Assembly: GCF_001403875.1 (NCBI RefSeq)
Contig: NZ_LN884297.1
Span: 310,001-374,000 of the forward strand
Direction of reading: 5' to 3'
Length of the DNA: 64,000 nt
Source of the DNA: Paenibacillus ihumii
GTDB lineage: Bacteria > Bacillota > Bacilli > Paenibacillales > Paenibacillaceae
Shown: in pieces, positions 33,126-42,334 of the stretch
How the letters are laid out: the number at the start of each line of letters is the position of its first letter
How positions within the stretch are numbered: position 1 is the first letter of the stretch
Translations under genes and position numbers: made by a program
Notes under the pieces: generated by a model
What the model was told of the DNA's origin: nothing
The model's input: the letters and a program-made list of their open reading frames with translations, nothing else
The model's database searches: none

Positions 33126-36100
33126 CTAAATACCCTCGCCAGGTAACATATATTCATTACCTCTTTGTTTGTAATGTTCCCTAATTTCCTTCGCACGTTG
33201 AGCAGGTGTCAGATTAGATGGTCCTTGGTGTCTAGTATGATTACCTGCCCCACGATGAACTCTCTGCTCCAACTCATCCAGTATACCACCATTTTGTACA
33301 GGGATTTGTTGTCTATGATGTGCTTCAATGTTCCTATCACCGTGAGTAGCTTTTGTTGTCGGACCTTTTCCCTGACGCATTCTGATGACTTCTTCAAAAG
33401 TTGTAGGCTCATATCTTACGGGTGGCACTGACATGGATGGGTCTGGATTTGGATAATTGGAAGGACTAAGATTACCCGTCCCCTCACCCTTACCCCCACC
33501 CGAACATTGCTGCTTCATCAATCCCAGAGGATCAATGTAGCGAACTGGGTCGCCGTTTACGTAGGCATAGCGGTTAAAGGTTTGGCCATCCTGCAGGTCT
33601 CCGCGGATAACGTCGCGGTTAAGGAAGCGTTTTAGCACCGGATGGTAGTAACGGGCACGCATGTAATACAGCCCGTTCGGGTCTGTCATGACTCCGTCTC
33701 TTCCATTATACTGGAAGGGCTGACGAGTGTCTCCTTCGTGGCTTTCAATCTTGCCATATGGATCATAAGTATAGCGATCTCTTACCCGGCCTTGTTCATC
33801 GGTCAGCAGCGTCGTGCTTCCGCGAAGATCGCTGTGATAGCTCAAGTAATTCCCGGCTTCATCCTCCCGGCCAATCAGGCCATGACCATATACATAGAAG
33901 GCCTTTGGAGTCCCATCCTCATGAAGCTCCATAAGCACTTGACTTAGCTCGGTACGATCGTCGATGACATAACGGGTGGTTGTCCCTCTCCAGGTTAGGG
34001 AAATTCGGTCGCCCCTCCAGTTATATCGATATCTCGCTTTGCCTGCTGTGCACAATCGGTTGCGGACATCATATTCGTAGGCTTCCATGATTTCACCGTC
34101 GGTCATATAGAGCAGATTGCCATCCCGATCCATCTCAACAGGGAAGATTCCAACCTTAGCAAGTCGATTATCTGAGCCGTAGGACATGTTCAATTTGGCA
34201 TCAGATGAACTATCGCCGCTTTCGGTAATATTTCCACCTAAGTCATAGGTGTAATGGAATCGGCGTCCCGGCCACGATCCGCTGCTTAATCTTCGAAGGT
34301 TATCATAGGTATACTGCCTTTCATCCTCCATTACGATTTGGCCGATTTCATTATAGACATATCGAAGATCCTGCAGCATCACGCCATGGGCTGTTGCATC
34401 CTTTATGCGAAGAAGCTGGCCTGCCGCATCGTAACTTCGATGTTCAGTGCTTCCGTTAGGACGTACAGTATTTATAACACGTCCGTTGGCGTCATATTTA
34501 TACCGGGTTAGACGACCGCGCCAGTCCTTGACCTCACATAGTTCACCTGCGGCGTTGTAGCGGTATTCCACTATTTTTCCGTCTGGATAAGTCAAATGAG
34601 TCAGCTGTCCCAGGGCATCATAGCTATAACGAATCCGATGGCCCCATGGATCGCGGGATTCGATCAATCTCCCCATCAAATCATAGCTTCGCTCGGCCCG
34701 ATCGCTGCCTTCAACGGCAGATATCACTCGTCCGTCCAAATCATATTCTAGCGAGATTTGACCGGCTTCATCTTTAACCTCTACGACCTGTCCAGCAGCA
34801 TCATAATGATATTCCGTGTTCTGACCTCTTGCATTGCTGCGGCATATGAGCCACCCTCGCTCATCATAGCTATTGACCAGGCTCATTTCAGCAGCATTCT
34901 TCTCTTCAACCAGCAGCCCTGTCTGATCATAGCGAAGCATCGTGCGATTCCCGTTGGAATCCGTATAAGATGCCAAGCGATCCATGGCATCAAAGGATTG
35001 CTCATAGCGGGCTGTATGTTCCTCTATCACCGCACTGACCCGATGAGCTGCATCATAAACAAGCTCTATCTGACGTCCAAGAGCGTCCTTCTCCTCAATC
35101 AGCTGGCGCAGAGCATTAAATCGTCGATGCGTCGTGTGCCCCAGAGCATTGGTTACAGCTATAGGGTTTCCATTCATATCATAGGTTAAAGCTTGGATCT
35201 GCTGTCCTTCCGCATCGACCACAGACAATAATCTGCCCGCTTTGTCATACGTATAAGCCAATTCACGGCCTAACGGATCGGTAACCGTCGACAATCGGCC
35301 AACGCTGTCGTAAACAAGCCGTGTTGTGGCTCCAATGGAGTTCGTATGTTCTACAAGGCGCCCTTCATTATCGTATGTATATCTGTCCGTATGCCCCAAG
35401 GCATCCTCAGTCGACTCCATCTGTCCGGCGGCATTATAGGTATATTTAATGGTCGCTCCGGATGGCTTCTTCTCTTCAATCAAATGGTCATTGGCATCAT
35501 AAGCAAAGCTCCAAGCTCTGCCGATCGGATCGGTCACCATTACCAAATTATCATTGGCATCGTATAGTCGTTTGGTTTGACCTCCCAGCGGGTCCCGAAT
35601 GTCATTCACTCGTCCCGCGTCGTCATGAGCAACTGTAAATATTCTTCCCTCAGCATCTTCTATTCCCGACAGCTCTCCAGTATCCTGGTAGTGATATTTC
35701 GTGACAGCTCCAGAGAAGTCCTGATAAGCAATTCGAAGCCCCTTCGAATCGTAAGTATATTTGCTGACAGTGCTGTCCGGGCGAGTAACCGAAAGCAAAC
35801 GGTCCTGCTCGTCATACTCATAACTCGTAACCCCGCCTAATGCATCAATCTCCTGTACAACGAGGTGCTTGCTATTATAAGTGTATGAAGTACGGCTGCC
35901 TGAGGGGTCGATGATTGCGATGAGACGACCTTGCTGGTCATACTCTTTGGTTGTCTTCTCACCCATCGCATTTATCCGTGCCGTCTCTTGTCCCCATTCA
36001 TTATAAGTATATTCACGCTTGGTTCCATCTGGTTCTGTGATCTCAATTAATAAATGGTTTGCATCATGAACAAATTGTCGTTCTTGCCCCAAAGCATCGA

Positions 36101-37928
36101 TCAAGGTCGTAATGGTATAACCCGGCTTGCTGTCAGTATCATAGCTCAAACGGGAAATGGCTCCTCTGCTATCCTCTTGAGCGATGATCCGATGCTCTGA
36201 ATCAAATGTATTAACGAACTGAATTTCTCCAGCAACCATTAAAGAGACAATCCGCCCATCTTTATCATAAGTCAACTGGGAGCAGTGCCCATTAGGATCG
36301 AGAAACTGTATTAAATGGCGAGACTCATTATAAGTAAACTCAATTGCCCTGGCATTATCATACACACGCTCTAGCAAACCTTTGTTATCGTACAGAAAGT
36401 TCAATGCCCTGCCAGTAACAGCATCTTTCAAGCTAATAAGGCGTCCTTCATCATACAAGGCTTGGAGCAGAAAACCATCACGGTTGCGATGCCGCTCGAA
36501 CCTTCCATCATGGTTAAAATAAAAACTCTCCCGATCTCTGGTTCGCAATTCATAGCCCTTATCCGTTAAATGCAGTTCATTCCATTTGGAGTCGATATCT
36601 CCGCCCCGGAATACTCCGTCAGCTTCCTGATAGAACACATTGTAATGGCTCGCATTGCGCCAGACGGTTATAGCTCTCCTGGTATCCGTACCTTGCGGGC
36701 TCGTCTCCTCCAATTTCATAGCATAATTGTGCGTCCAGGCAATTCCAAGCTCGCTGTCCTGGAGCAGACCTGAATGGTAATACAGCTCAAACTGCCATAT
36801 CCCCGCACCATACAGCTTAAGAGCAGGGTGAACAATAAATTGCTGTCCTGTTGCAGTATGAATGGGATCCCCCACACAGCTCTCCGTATTACGATTGCTG
36901 TTATTCATCGTTGAACTATCCGTTTTAGACTTGGAGGCAGATGTACCTCCACCCCCGCCGTGTTGTCCCGCTTCGAGAGAATTCGAGCCTCCTTTCATAC
37001 TCGTTGGGGCCTCTTTAGCCGCCGCAGCTGTTTTGTTTCCTCTGCTCGCTAGCGCAGCTGCTGTTGCAGCTGTTCCACCAGTTCCTGCTCCGATGGCTGC
37101 AGCTATCGCTTGATCTGATCCCTTCAGAGCATCTGTATTCTTTGCTGCACGATCCATCCCTTTCATACTGTCTTCAGCTGCAGAGACCTGTTTAGCTGAC
37201 GTCAACTCCTCGGCAGTGTTAGCCGCACGATCACCTGTTTTACCAGCTTGGGAGACGCTGTCGCTGCGATGGATCGCCGATGCAACCTCGTCGCCGCCCT
37301 TGACATGGCCAGCGGCGTCTGTCGCTTGCTTAACAGCGGCTTTCGCCTCGGCAGCCGCATCCACTGCCCGTTCGCCTTGCTTCACGGCATCTGCAACCGT
37401 ATCGCTGTTTCGGGCAACAACACGAATTCCATCCACGGCCTCATCGGCAAACTTAACTAATTTCGCCGTATTTCGAGCGCCTTTTCCTAAAGGCCCTAGA
37501 ACGGCTAACCCCCTCTCCCAAGGAGCCAGCTTCTCACCTGTAATTAGATCTCTCCCGATTACGGCTTCAATAATACCTTTGGCATTACCCACAATCGGTA
37601 CAAAATCCAATGCCATGCTTGCAGCAGTCTTGATGAATTTCCACACTTTACTCTCTTTGAAAGGACGCCCCTTGCCGTCTGCTTCACCAAACTGCTCGCC
37701 CTTGGTAATAGACTGTCGTGAGAGTTCTTCAAGCTCGCGCCTTATCTCCGTAATCCTCTGATCAATTTGCCGGAAAGTACTATCGACGTCAGACCGGCTC
37801 CGGCTCTCAAGAGTAAGCCTGCTCATAGCTCGCTGAAGGCTTGACTGCATGCTTTCCAGTTCATTAGCAGCTCTCTTCAACTCTCGGCCTGTTTGATTCA
37901 GGCTCGGAATTTCCACCTCTATTCTCAA
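33126..37928 (-). CDS. Type VII-linked Rhs effector with LXG-like N-terminus and HNH-like toxin tip
   Basis: A 1600-residue effector without signal peptide. Residues 1-100 form a helical coiled LXG/WXG-like domain. Residues about 118-155 (DFVPIVGNAKGIIEAVIGRDLITGEKLAPWERGLAVLGPLGKGAR) are a pretoxin PT-TG-type domain, given here in short only as VPIVGNAKG and GEKLAPWERG. Then come an Ala-rich linker, a DUF6531-like start (GDPIHTATGQQF, about 352), some 40 YD/Rhs repeats that build a cocoon, and the core closing at DPLGL (1466-1470). The 130-residue tip has IEAHHRQQIPV and QRVHRGAGNHTRHQ, consistent with an HNH/HHH nuclease. It lies 12 bases after a WXG100 gene at the end of the EssC operon. 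It is the only intact rhs in the window and the probable acceptor of the orphan tips downstream. Confidence 0.92.
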   Translation of the reverse strand: MRIEVEIPSLNQTGRELKRAANELESMQSSLQRAMSRLTLESRSRSDVDSTFRQIDQRITEIRRELEELSRQSITKGEQFGEADGKGRPFKESKVWKFIKTAASMALDFVPIVGNAKGIIEAVIGRDLITGEKLAPWERGLAVLGPLGKGARNTAKLVKFADEAVDGIRVVARNSDTVADAVKQGERAVDAAAEAKAAVKQATDAAGHVKGGDEVASAIHRSDSVSQAGKTGDRAANTAEELTSAKQVSAAEDSMKGMDRAAKNTDALKGSDQAIAAAIGAGTGGTAATAAALASRGNKTAAAAKEAPTSMKGGSNSLEAGQHGGGGGTSASKSKTDSSTMNNSNRNTESCVGDPIHTATGQQFIVHPALKLYGAGIWQFELYYHSGLLQDSELGIAWTHNYAMKLEETSPQGTDTRRAITVWRNASHYNVFYQEADGVFRGGDIDSKWNELHLTDKGYELRTRDRESFYFNHDGRFERHRNRDGFLLQALYDEGRLISLKDAVTGRALNFLYDNKGLLERVYDNARAIEFTYNESRHLIQFLDPNGHCSQLTYDKDGRIVSLMVAGEIQFVNTFDSEHRIIAQEDSRGAISRLSYDTDSKPGYTITTLIDALGQERQFVHDANHLLIEITEPDGTKREYTYNEWGQETARINAMGEKTTKEYDQQGRLIAIIDPSGSRTSYTYNSKHLVVQEIDALGGVTSYEYDEQDRLLSVTRPDSTVSKYTYDSKGLRIAYQDFSGAVTKYHYQDTGELSGIEDAEGRIFTVAHDDAGRVNDIRDPLGGQTKRLYDANDNLVMVTDPIGRAWSFAYDANDHLIEEKKPSGATIKYTYNAAGQMESTEDALGHTDRYTYDNEGRLVEHTNSIGATTRLVYDSVGRLSTVTDPLGRELAYTYDKAGRLLSVVDAEGQQIQALTYDMNGNPIAVTNALGHTTHRRFNALRQLIEEKDALGRQIELVYDAAHRVSAVIEEHTARYEQSFDAMDRLASYTDSNGNRTMLRYDQTGLLVEEKNAAEMSLVNSYDERGWLICRSNARGQNTEYHYDAAGQVVEVKDEAGQISLEYDLDGRVISAVEGSDRAERSYDLMGRLIESRDPWGHRIRYSYDALGQLTHLTYPDGKIVEYRYNAAGELCEVKDWRGRLTRYKYDANGRVINTVRPNGSTEHRSYDAAGQLLRIKDATAHGVMLQDLRYVYNEIGQIVMEDERQYTYDNLRRLSSGSWPGRRFHYTYDLGGNITESGDSSSDAKLNMSYGSDNRLAKVGIFPVEMDRDGNLLYMTDGEIMEAYEYDVRNRLCTAGKARYRYNWRGDRISLTWRGTTTRYVIDDRTELSQVLMELHEDGTPKAFYVYGHGLIGREDEAGNYLSYHSDLRGSTTLLTDEQGRVRDRYTYDPYGKIESHEGDTRQPFQYNGRDGVMTDPNGLYYMRARYYHPVLKRFLNRDVIRGDLQDGQTFNRYAYVNGDPVRYIDPLGLMKQQCSGGGKGEGTGNLSPSNYPNPDPSMSVPPVRYEPTTFEEVIRMRQGKGPTTKATHGDRNIEAHHRQQIPVQNGGILDELEQRVHRGAGNHTRHQGPSNLTPAQRAKEIREHYKQRGNEYMLPGEGI
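33487..33985 (-). repeat. Rhs core repeat, copy 4 (intact reference)
   Basis: The core region inside the complete rhs gene, from RYVIDDRTELSQ to GGGKGEG. Three further copies lie at 24056, 25351 and 27199 in the same orientation. Confidence 0.92.
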
Positions 37929-37940
37929 GCTGCTCCCCCC

Positions 37941-38279
37941 TTATTTCATTCGGCTTGCATTTGCACGGGCAATCGCCGCTTCACGCTCACGCCTAGCCTG
38001 TTCTTCTCTTCGGCGATCTTCTTCCATATCCGCCTGGCGAAAGGCTTCAGCGATCCGTTCAAGTGAATTTGCAAATCCGTCCATTTGAGACGCTGTTCGC
38101 CCTAGCTTCAGGTGAGTCTCACGAAATCCCTGTATGAAGCGCTGATAGGCCTGGCCCTTCCAGTTCATCGAGGATACCCGTTCGTTCAGACCCCGCGCTT
38201 CATTATTTAATAGCTGGCTGCCTGATCTGACTTGTTGGGCTATTCTCTGGAGTTCATAGACATCAGCACGAATCGGCAT
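37941..38279 (-). CDS. WXG100-like small helical protein
   Basis: A 112-residue, two-helix protein with the turn motif MNWKGQA at about residue 39 (W-x-G). A charged, Arg/Glu-rich C-terminal extension (RRREEQARREREAA) follows. It stands immediately upstream of the rhs effector, 12 bases apart, and 12 bases after another WXG100 gene. It is a probable export partner that pairs with the LXG-like N-terminus of the Rhs protein. Confidence 0.85.
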   Translation of the reverse strand: MPIRADVYELQRIAQQVRSGSQLLNNEARGLNERVSSMNWKGQAYQRFIQGFRETHLKLGRTASQMDGFANSLERIAEAFRQADMEEDRRREEQARREREAAIARANASRMK

Positions 38280-38291
38280 TGGCCACTCCTC

Positions 38292-38570
38292 CTAATATGT
38301 ATTCATATCAACTTGCCTGAATCTCTCGGCGATTGCATTCAACTCATCTCCAACGTCTCTCAGCAAGGTAGACACGCTCTCTAGTTGCTTATGTGCATCC
38401 TGATAGGATGAATAGAAGCGCTCTCTTGAATTTCCTTCCCAGTCACCGCCTAAACCATCAATTAACGCTTTTAATTCCTTGGACATATTTAAATTTTGCT
38501 CACTGCAGGCAAGGAATCGATCGCCAATTTTTTTAATTTGCTCCGGTTCAATCTTGATGCGTTTTGCCAT
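38292..38570 (-). CDS. WXG100-family protein
   Basis: A 92-residue helical hairpin with the signature GDWEGNS at about residues 41-47 and the C-terminal IAERFRQVDMN, which resembles the YxxxD/E export signal region of the family. It forms part of the type VII operon and is the second of three WXG100-type genes. It probably dimerises with one of the others or with the Rhs N-terminus. Confidence 0.9.
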   Translation of the reverse strand: MAKRIKIEPEQIKKIGDRFLACSEQNLNMSKELKALIDGLGGDWEGNSRERFYSSYQDAHKQLESVSTLLRDVGDELNAIAERFRQVDMNTY

Positions 38571-38572
38571 GC

Positions 38573-39373
38573 TTATCCTCCTCCCTCAACTTCAACGCCC
38601 AGATCGAAGTTAGCTCCAAAACGATTCAAACCATCCAGAATAACTTCAGGGTTATAAGCCTGAATATTAATATCTTCGTTGCTGATTTCCGAAACCAGGT
38701 ACAGCTCCTGCTCGTTCTGCACATAATGATAGCTTTCGGTGTACCATTTATACTCCTGTCTATTCCAAAACACCATAGATCCCGAGCGCTCCGCATTTTC
38801 AAATGCAGCAACAAGCGGCTGCAGCTCATCTTCCGGACACTCCTTCTCTTCTAAGAGTGCTGCTCTTTCCTTGGATGTCATAGCGCTCCACTTGTTCCAG
38901 CTGCAATCATTCAACTGCAGCTCGCATTGCCTCTCTGACCGCAAGGTTAGCGGAAAAAAACGGAACAGCCATTCAAAAGAAATTTCCGCATTGGCTACCG
39001 GACTAAGAACAATACTGCCCTTTTCGTCAACCATCATCTCGACGACCAGATTCGGCATAAAATATAAGAATGCGTCATAGCTTCCAGAGCCGGCAATAAA
39101 CTTCTTGACCTGAACGGCGTCCGATGCTCCGCAGACGGCAATACAGATTCCAAGCACATCTTCTATTTCATATGCTGCAGAAGCATTGCCCTGGATAAGA
39201 TATCCTTTGGATATTAACCCCGGCCTGATTTGATCAAATTGCTCTTCGATTTCGTCAACCAAATAGCCGCGAAAAGGATCCTCAAACCCAGCAACTCCTT
39301 GAAGCCCCAGCATTTCAGTCAGAAAGAAGAACTCTTGCGATGTAAGTCGGTAGACCGCTTCATTCTGTGACAA
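38573..39373 (-). CDS. Unknown type VII operon protein, possibly EspG-like chaperone
   Basis: A 266-residue cytoplasmic protein with no signal or membrane segment, placed between the kinase-like gene and two WXG100 genes with gaps of 20 and 2 bases. It opens VYRLTSQEFFFLTEMLGLQG and contains a central region of strands and helices with LYFMPNLVVEMMVDEKGSIVL. The overall mixed fold and the start recall EspG-type substrate chaperones of mycobacterial ESX systems, but I do not recognise a family with confidence. The tight operon position makes a role in handling WXG100 or Rhs substrates likely. Confidence 0.5.
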   Translation of the reverse strand: MSQNEAVYRLTSQEFFFLTEMLGLQGVAGFEDPFRGYLVDEIEEQFDQIRPGLISKGYLIQGNASAAYEIEDVLGICIAVCGASDAVQVKKFIAGSGSYDAFLYFMPNLVVEMMVDEKGSIVLSPVANAEISFEWLFRFFPLTLRSERQCELQLNDCSWNKWSAMTSKERAALLEEKECPEDELQPLVAAFENAERSGSMVFWNRQEYKWYTESYHYVQNEQELYLVSEISNEDINIQAYNPEVILDGLNRFGANFDLGVEVEGGG

Positions 39374-39392
39374 CTCATCACGATCCTTTCCC

Positions 39393-40751
39393 CTAAATAT
39401 TCTTGAAGATATAAATTGTCAGTGAAATTAGGATAAACACCACAGATAGAATTAAAGTAACCATCCACACATTGCGATACAGGTTCTCAGGCTCAGTAAT
39501 CTGTTCCTTCCGCAACATGTCCCTTACTTTCAAGGTATCTTTGACCTCTGCCTCTAGAGACTCATCAATGGATTGCTGTACTGATGACATTACCATTTCG
39601 ATTTCTCTGCGCAAGGAAGAGGCTTCGGGAAAATAAGAAATCAATTTGCCATATTCCCATAAAGCTGCCGTTAATTGCCCCCTTCCTTCAAGCTCTCTTG
39701 CCTTTTGAAGCGATTCCTTCAGCTTATCGTCGGGGAATGGATTAACTTGAATCGCTTCGAGCTTTTCCGAGCCTTGGACTTCATCAACCACATCCTCCCT
39801 CGGTTCTTCTACGGGCTGATCGAGCTCTACTACAGAGTCAATAGAAGAAAGAGCAATTAGCCATTCGCCAAACGAAGGGCACTGCTGAAGCTGCTCCGAC
39901 CGCCAAAGCCTAACGAATAACCCAGCGGCCTCATAGCCATACAGCTTCTCTATGGTCTGCTGCATAAGTTCGAATCGATTGCATTCTTGCTGAAGCTCGT
40001 CAGGATCGAAATAGCTGTCTCCCCAGCTAAGATTTCTAATTTCCGGGCTTGACCAAGCTAACATTTCTGCAATGAGGATTCCTCCGGCAAAACGGTCACT
40101 ATCCGGCCCCCACACCAAATCCTTCCGGACATACTGAGCCATATACCCGTTAATCCCCTCAGGCAAATGATCAGGCTCCTCAATCCCGGCCATATACAAG
40201 TCTTCCAGGTCCAGAAGCTCGATGCGAACCTCGCTCAGATCCTCCGCCTGATAGCCAGAAATCATTAGGTTTGACGAAGATAAATCCGTATGGGCAAGAC
40301 CTTGCTGCTCCATGCCTGCAAGAATTTCGGCTAGCGCTACTGCCAAATGTCTGCATTGCTCTTCCTGTAATTCTCTTCTCTCCTGAATAACTTCACACCA
40401 TGTATCCCCATCGATCCAAGGCATGATTACGCTGTATAATAGTTCAGGATATTGGCTTAGCAGCTCCATCTCCAGCTGGGGGCTCAGCACTTGTCTATCG
40501 CATACACGAAGGCCCCGGAAGCCGGATATGCCGAGCATCTTCTCCGAAGTTCTAATTAAGGAAGGGTGTCTAAAGGAAGGCCGAAAGACCTTCATAGCCA
40601 CATCTTGACCGCCGTCCTCACTCAGGAGTTTATATACGGTGCCTTGTCTTCCTTCCTGACCATAAGGAACCCCGGGAAAAGTCGGGTGTTCTGCCATGCT
40701 GAATACTCTCTCTCTTATATGGAGCTTCAAATTTATTTCGGGTCTAAACAC
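39393..40751 (-). CDS. Membrane-anchored protein-kinase-like type VII component
   Basis: A 452-residue protein: a Ser/Thr kinase-like domain (about 30-300), an acidic linker and a single C-terminal membrane helix (about 432-449). Kinase residues are largely kept: glycine loop GRQGTVYKL, Lys54 in AMKVF, the catalytic loop HTDLSSSN (Asp156, Asn161), and LLDLEDLY in place of DFG (Asp181). In known T7SSb systems EssB/YukC is a membrane pseudokinase, so this may be its functional counterpart, but the helix is at the very end and the catalytic residues are present. GTG 40751 has GGGAG 8 bases upstream; ATG 40697 is an alternative. Confidence 0.75.
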   Translation of the reverse strand: MFRPEINLKLHIRERVFSMAEHPTFPGVPYGQEGRQGTVYKLLSEDGGQDVAMKVFRPSFRHPSLIRTSEKMLGISGFRGLRVCDRQVLSPQLEMELLSQYPELLYSVIMPWIDGDTWCEVIQERRELQEEQCRHLAVALAEILAGMEQQGLAHTDLSSSNLMISGYQAEDLSEVRIELLDLEDLYMAGIEEPDHLPEGINGYMAQYVRKDLVWGPDSDRFAGGILIAEMLAWSSPEIRNLSWGDSYFDPDELQQECNRFELMQQTIEKLYGYEAAGLFVRLWRSEQLQQCPSFGEWLIALSSIDSVVELDQPVEEPREDVVDEVQGSEKLEAIQVNPFPDDKLKESLQKARELEGRGQLTAALWEYGKLISYFPEASSLRREIEMVMSSVQQSIDESLEAEVKDTLKVRDMLRKEQITEPENLYRNVWMVTLILSVVFILISLTIYIFKNI

Positions 40752-40780
40752 AAGGATTACTCCCTTTATAGTTATAAATG

Positions 40781-41107
40781 CTAGAACAACGATATTTTAT
40801 CGCTCTTCATCATGTCCTGGGCTTCCGAGGCCGTTGAGAAGGACTCTACTTTCTCTAATCTTAAATAGTATCCTTCCAACACCTTTAGTTCGCTCAAGGT
40901 ACTATTTCCAGATACCTTTTGCCATTGCTGGCTCCCGTCGCTGATTAGGAAATCCAACTGATCTAAGTTGTAATTCAGGGGCGCTCCCTGGCTGATCCCA
41001 CGCAGTATAGGATCTACCAGCTCTATTAACGGCACATGGCTAGGCAAATCCAAATCCTTCGTTTCACCGGTGGAATCTATAATTACTGTCATTATCGTTC
41101 GATCCAT
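40781..41107 (-). CDS. YukD/EsaB-like ubiquitin-fold type VII protein
   Basis: A 108-residue protein with a ubiquitin-like layout: TVIIDSTGETKDLDLPSHVPLIELVDPIL, then LISDGSQQWQKVSGNSTLSELKVLEGYYLRLEKV, the GxxLxxxLxxG-type end of the YukD family. It is cytoplasmic and regulatory in known T7SSb systems. The likely start is 41107 or the ATG five codons later. It stands between the vWA and kinase-like genes. Confidence 0.82.
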   Translation of the reverse strand: MDRTIMTVIIDSTGETKDLDLPSHVPLIELVDPILRGISQGAPLNYNLDQLDFLISDGSQQWQKVSGNSTLSELKVLEGYYLRLEKVESFSTASEAQDMMKSDKISLF

Positions 41108-41121
41108 AAACTCACCTTTTG

Positions 41122-42006
41122 TTATTTAATTGGTGTTGAAGCAGACATTTGAAAACCTAAGGCTATAAGGTCAGCACTTGTTCCTGGAAGCATCATTAAT
41201 GCCCCTTTCTGGATAGAGTAAGCTGACTCCGTCATAAGTTCCCGATAGCTCTCAGGAATAACAGAAGACATTCTCTTTAACTTCTCCGAATATAGATCTG
41301 GCGTGAACGTGTCTGGCATAATGCCCTTCCATGTCTTGACGTCCTTTACTTTATCTTGGACAGCCTCATCGGTCATAAAGATATTCTCTATCAATACATT
41401 CCCGTCTGGAACCGACATGTCCATAATTCGGCGGGCAATTGGCTCCGGATCCTCACCGGTGTAAACGCCGTCCGTCATATGGCAAATAACAGGCGCGGGG
41501 CAATGTGTCATATGAGGAAGCTCCGAAAGGAGAATTTTCTCGGCCTGCCTGAAGGCTTTGGCTGTATCTGTGAAGCGTTTTGGATACAATTGCGGCAAAT
41601 TCCCACGGTTGGCAATACGATCAATAGATTTCACTCCATCAAGCAAATCGTAGACCTCATCACTATAGGCCAAAATAGAAATACGATATCGTGGCGATAG
41701 CGATGTGCCTTTCGTCGAACGATATACGATTTGTCGGATCGCCGTTTTCAAGGCCTCGTTAATGATGTCCATTCGTCTGCGGCCTTCAAATTCCAGCGTC
41801 ATAGAACCGCTGATATCCAGCAGGTAGATGATTAGTGCGGGGGTGTTCTCGGTGGCCCGGACTTGATAATTCACGTTGAATTTCTCCTCATTATTTATTC
41901 CTTGATACATCAAAGGCCAGGCCAGTAATAAGTCATTACTTAGCCTAGCCCTTAACCAATTTTCCCTGCTAACCTTGTTGGTCTGCTTGTCTAAAGCGAT
42001 CTGCAA
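41122..42006 (-). CDS. von Willebrand factor A domain protein of the type VII operon
   Basis: A 294-residue protein with a vWA domain starting near residue 57. The MIDAS motif is DISGS (Asp64, Ser66, Ser68), with the later metal residues in the KRFTDTAKAF and MTDGVYTGED segments. It has no signal peptide and is therefore cytoplasmic, probably a metal-dependent scaffold. The first 12 codons overlap the end of a WXG100 gene by 38 bases from a TTG start, so the true start is uncertain and may be slightly later. vWA proteins are not part of the best studied T7SSb loci, which makes this operon unusual. Confidence 0.85.
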   Translation of the reverse strand: MQIALDKQTNKVSRENWLRARLSNDLLLAWPLMYQGINNEEKFNVNYQVRATENTPALIIYLLDISGSMTLEFEGRRRMDIINEALKTAIRQIVYRSTKGTSLSPRYRISILAYSDEVYDLLDGVKSIDRIANRGNLPQLYPKRFTDTAKAFRQAEKILLSELPHMTHCPAPVICHMTDGVYTGEDPEPIARRIMDMSVPDGNVLIENIFMTDEAVQDKVKDVKTWKGIMPDTFTPDLYSEKLKRMSSVIPESYRELMTESAYSIQKGALMMLPGTSADLIALGFQMSASTPIK

Positions 42007-42241
42007 TATTTTTGAGCTCTGTCGATACGTCTGTCAGCATTTGTATGTATGTCAGCATATTTTTCTTATCTGTCTCATATCTTTGGAAGAAGCGCTGCTG
42101 CGTCATCCCGTCCCATTGACCCTGCATAGATTGAATCGCCGAGTTCAATCGGTCCGACAGATCCTTGCTAGAGTTAGCCCCATTCTGAAATTGTGCTGCA
42201 ATTCTATCTAATTCCTCTGGTGTAATTAAAATACGTGACAT
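41969..42241 (-). CDS. WXG100-family protein (EsxA-like)
   Basis: A 90-residue WXG100 protein with the central signature GQWDGMT at about residues 43-49 and a C-terminal IADRFRQADQQG. The ATG at 42241 has a strong AGGAGG; upstream codons in the frame are not needed. It follows the EssC gene and precedes the vWA gene. It is the likely general secreted helical-hairpin component of the system. Confidence 0.92.
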   Translation of the reverse strand: MSRILITPEELDRIAAQFQNGANSSKDLSDRLNSAIQSMQGQWDGMTQQRFFQRYETDKKNMLTYIQMLTDVSTELKNIADRFRQADQQG

Positions 42242-42334
42242 AGATATTCCTCCTAATATAGAAAATGTTAACAAACTAATATAATAGTACTAAAAAAACC
42301 GTTTCCCTTCAATACATTTTCTTACATTTTCGAG

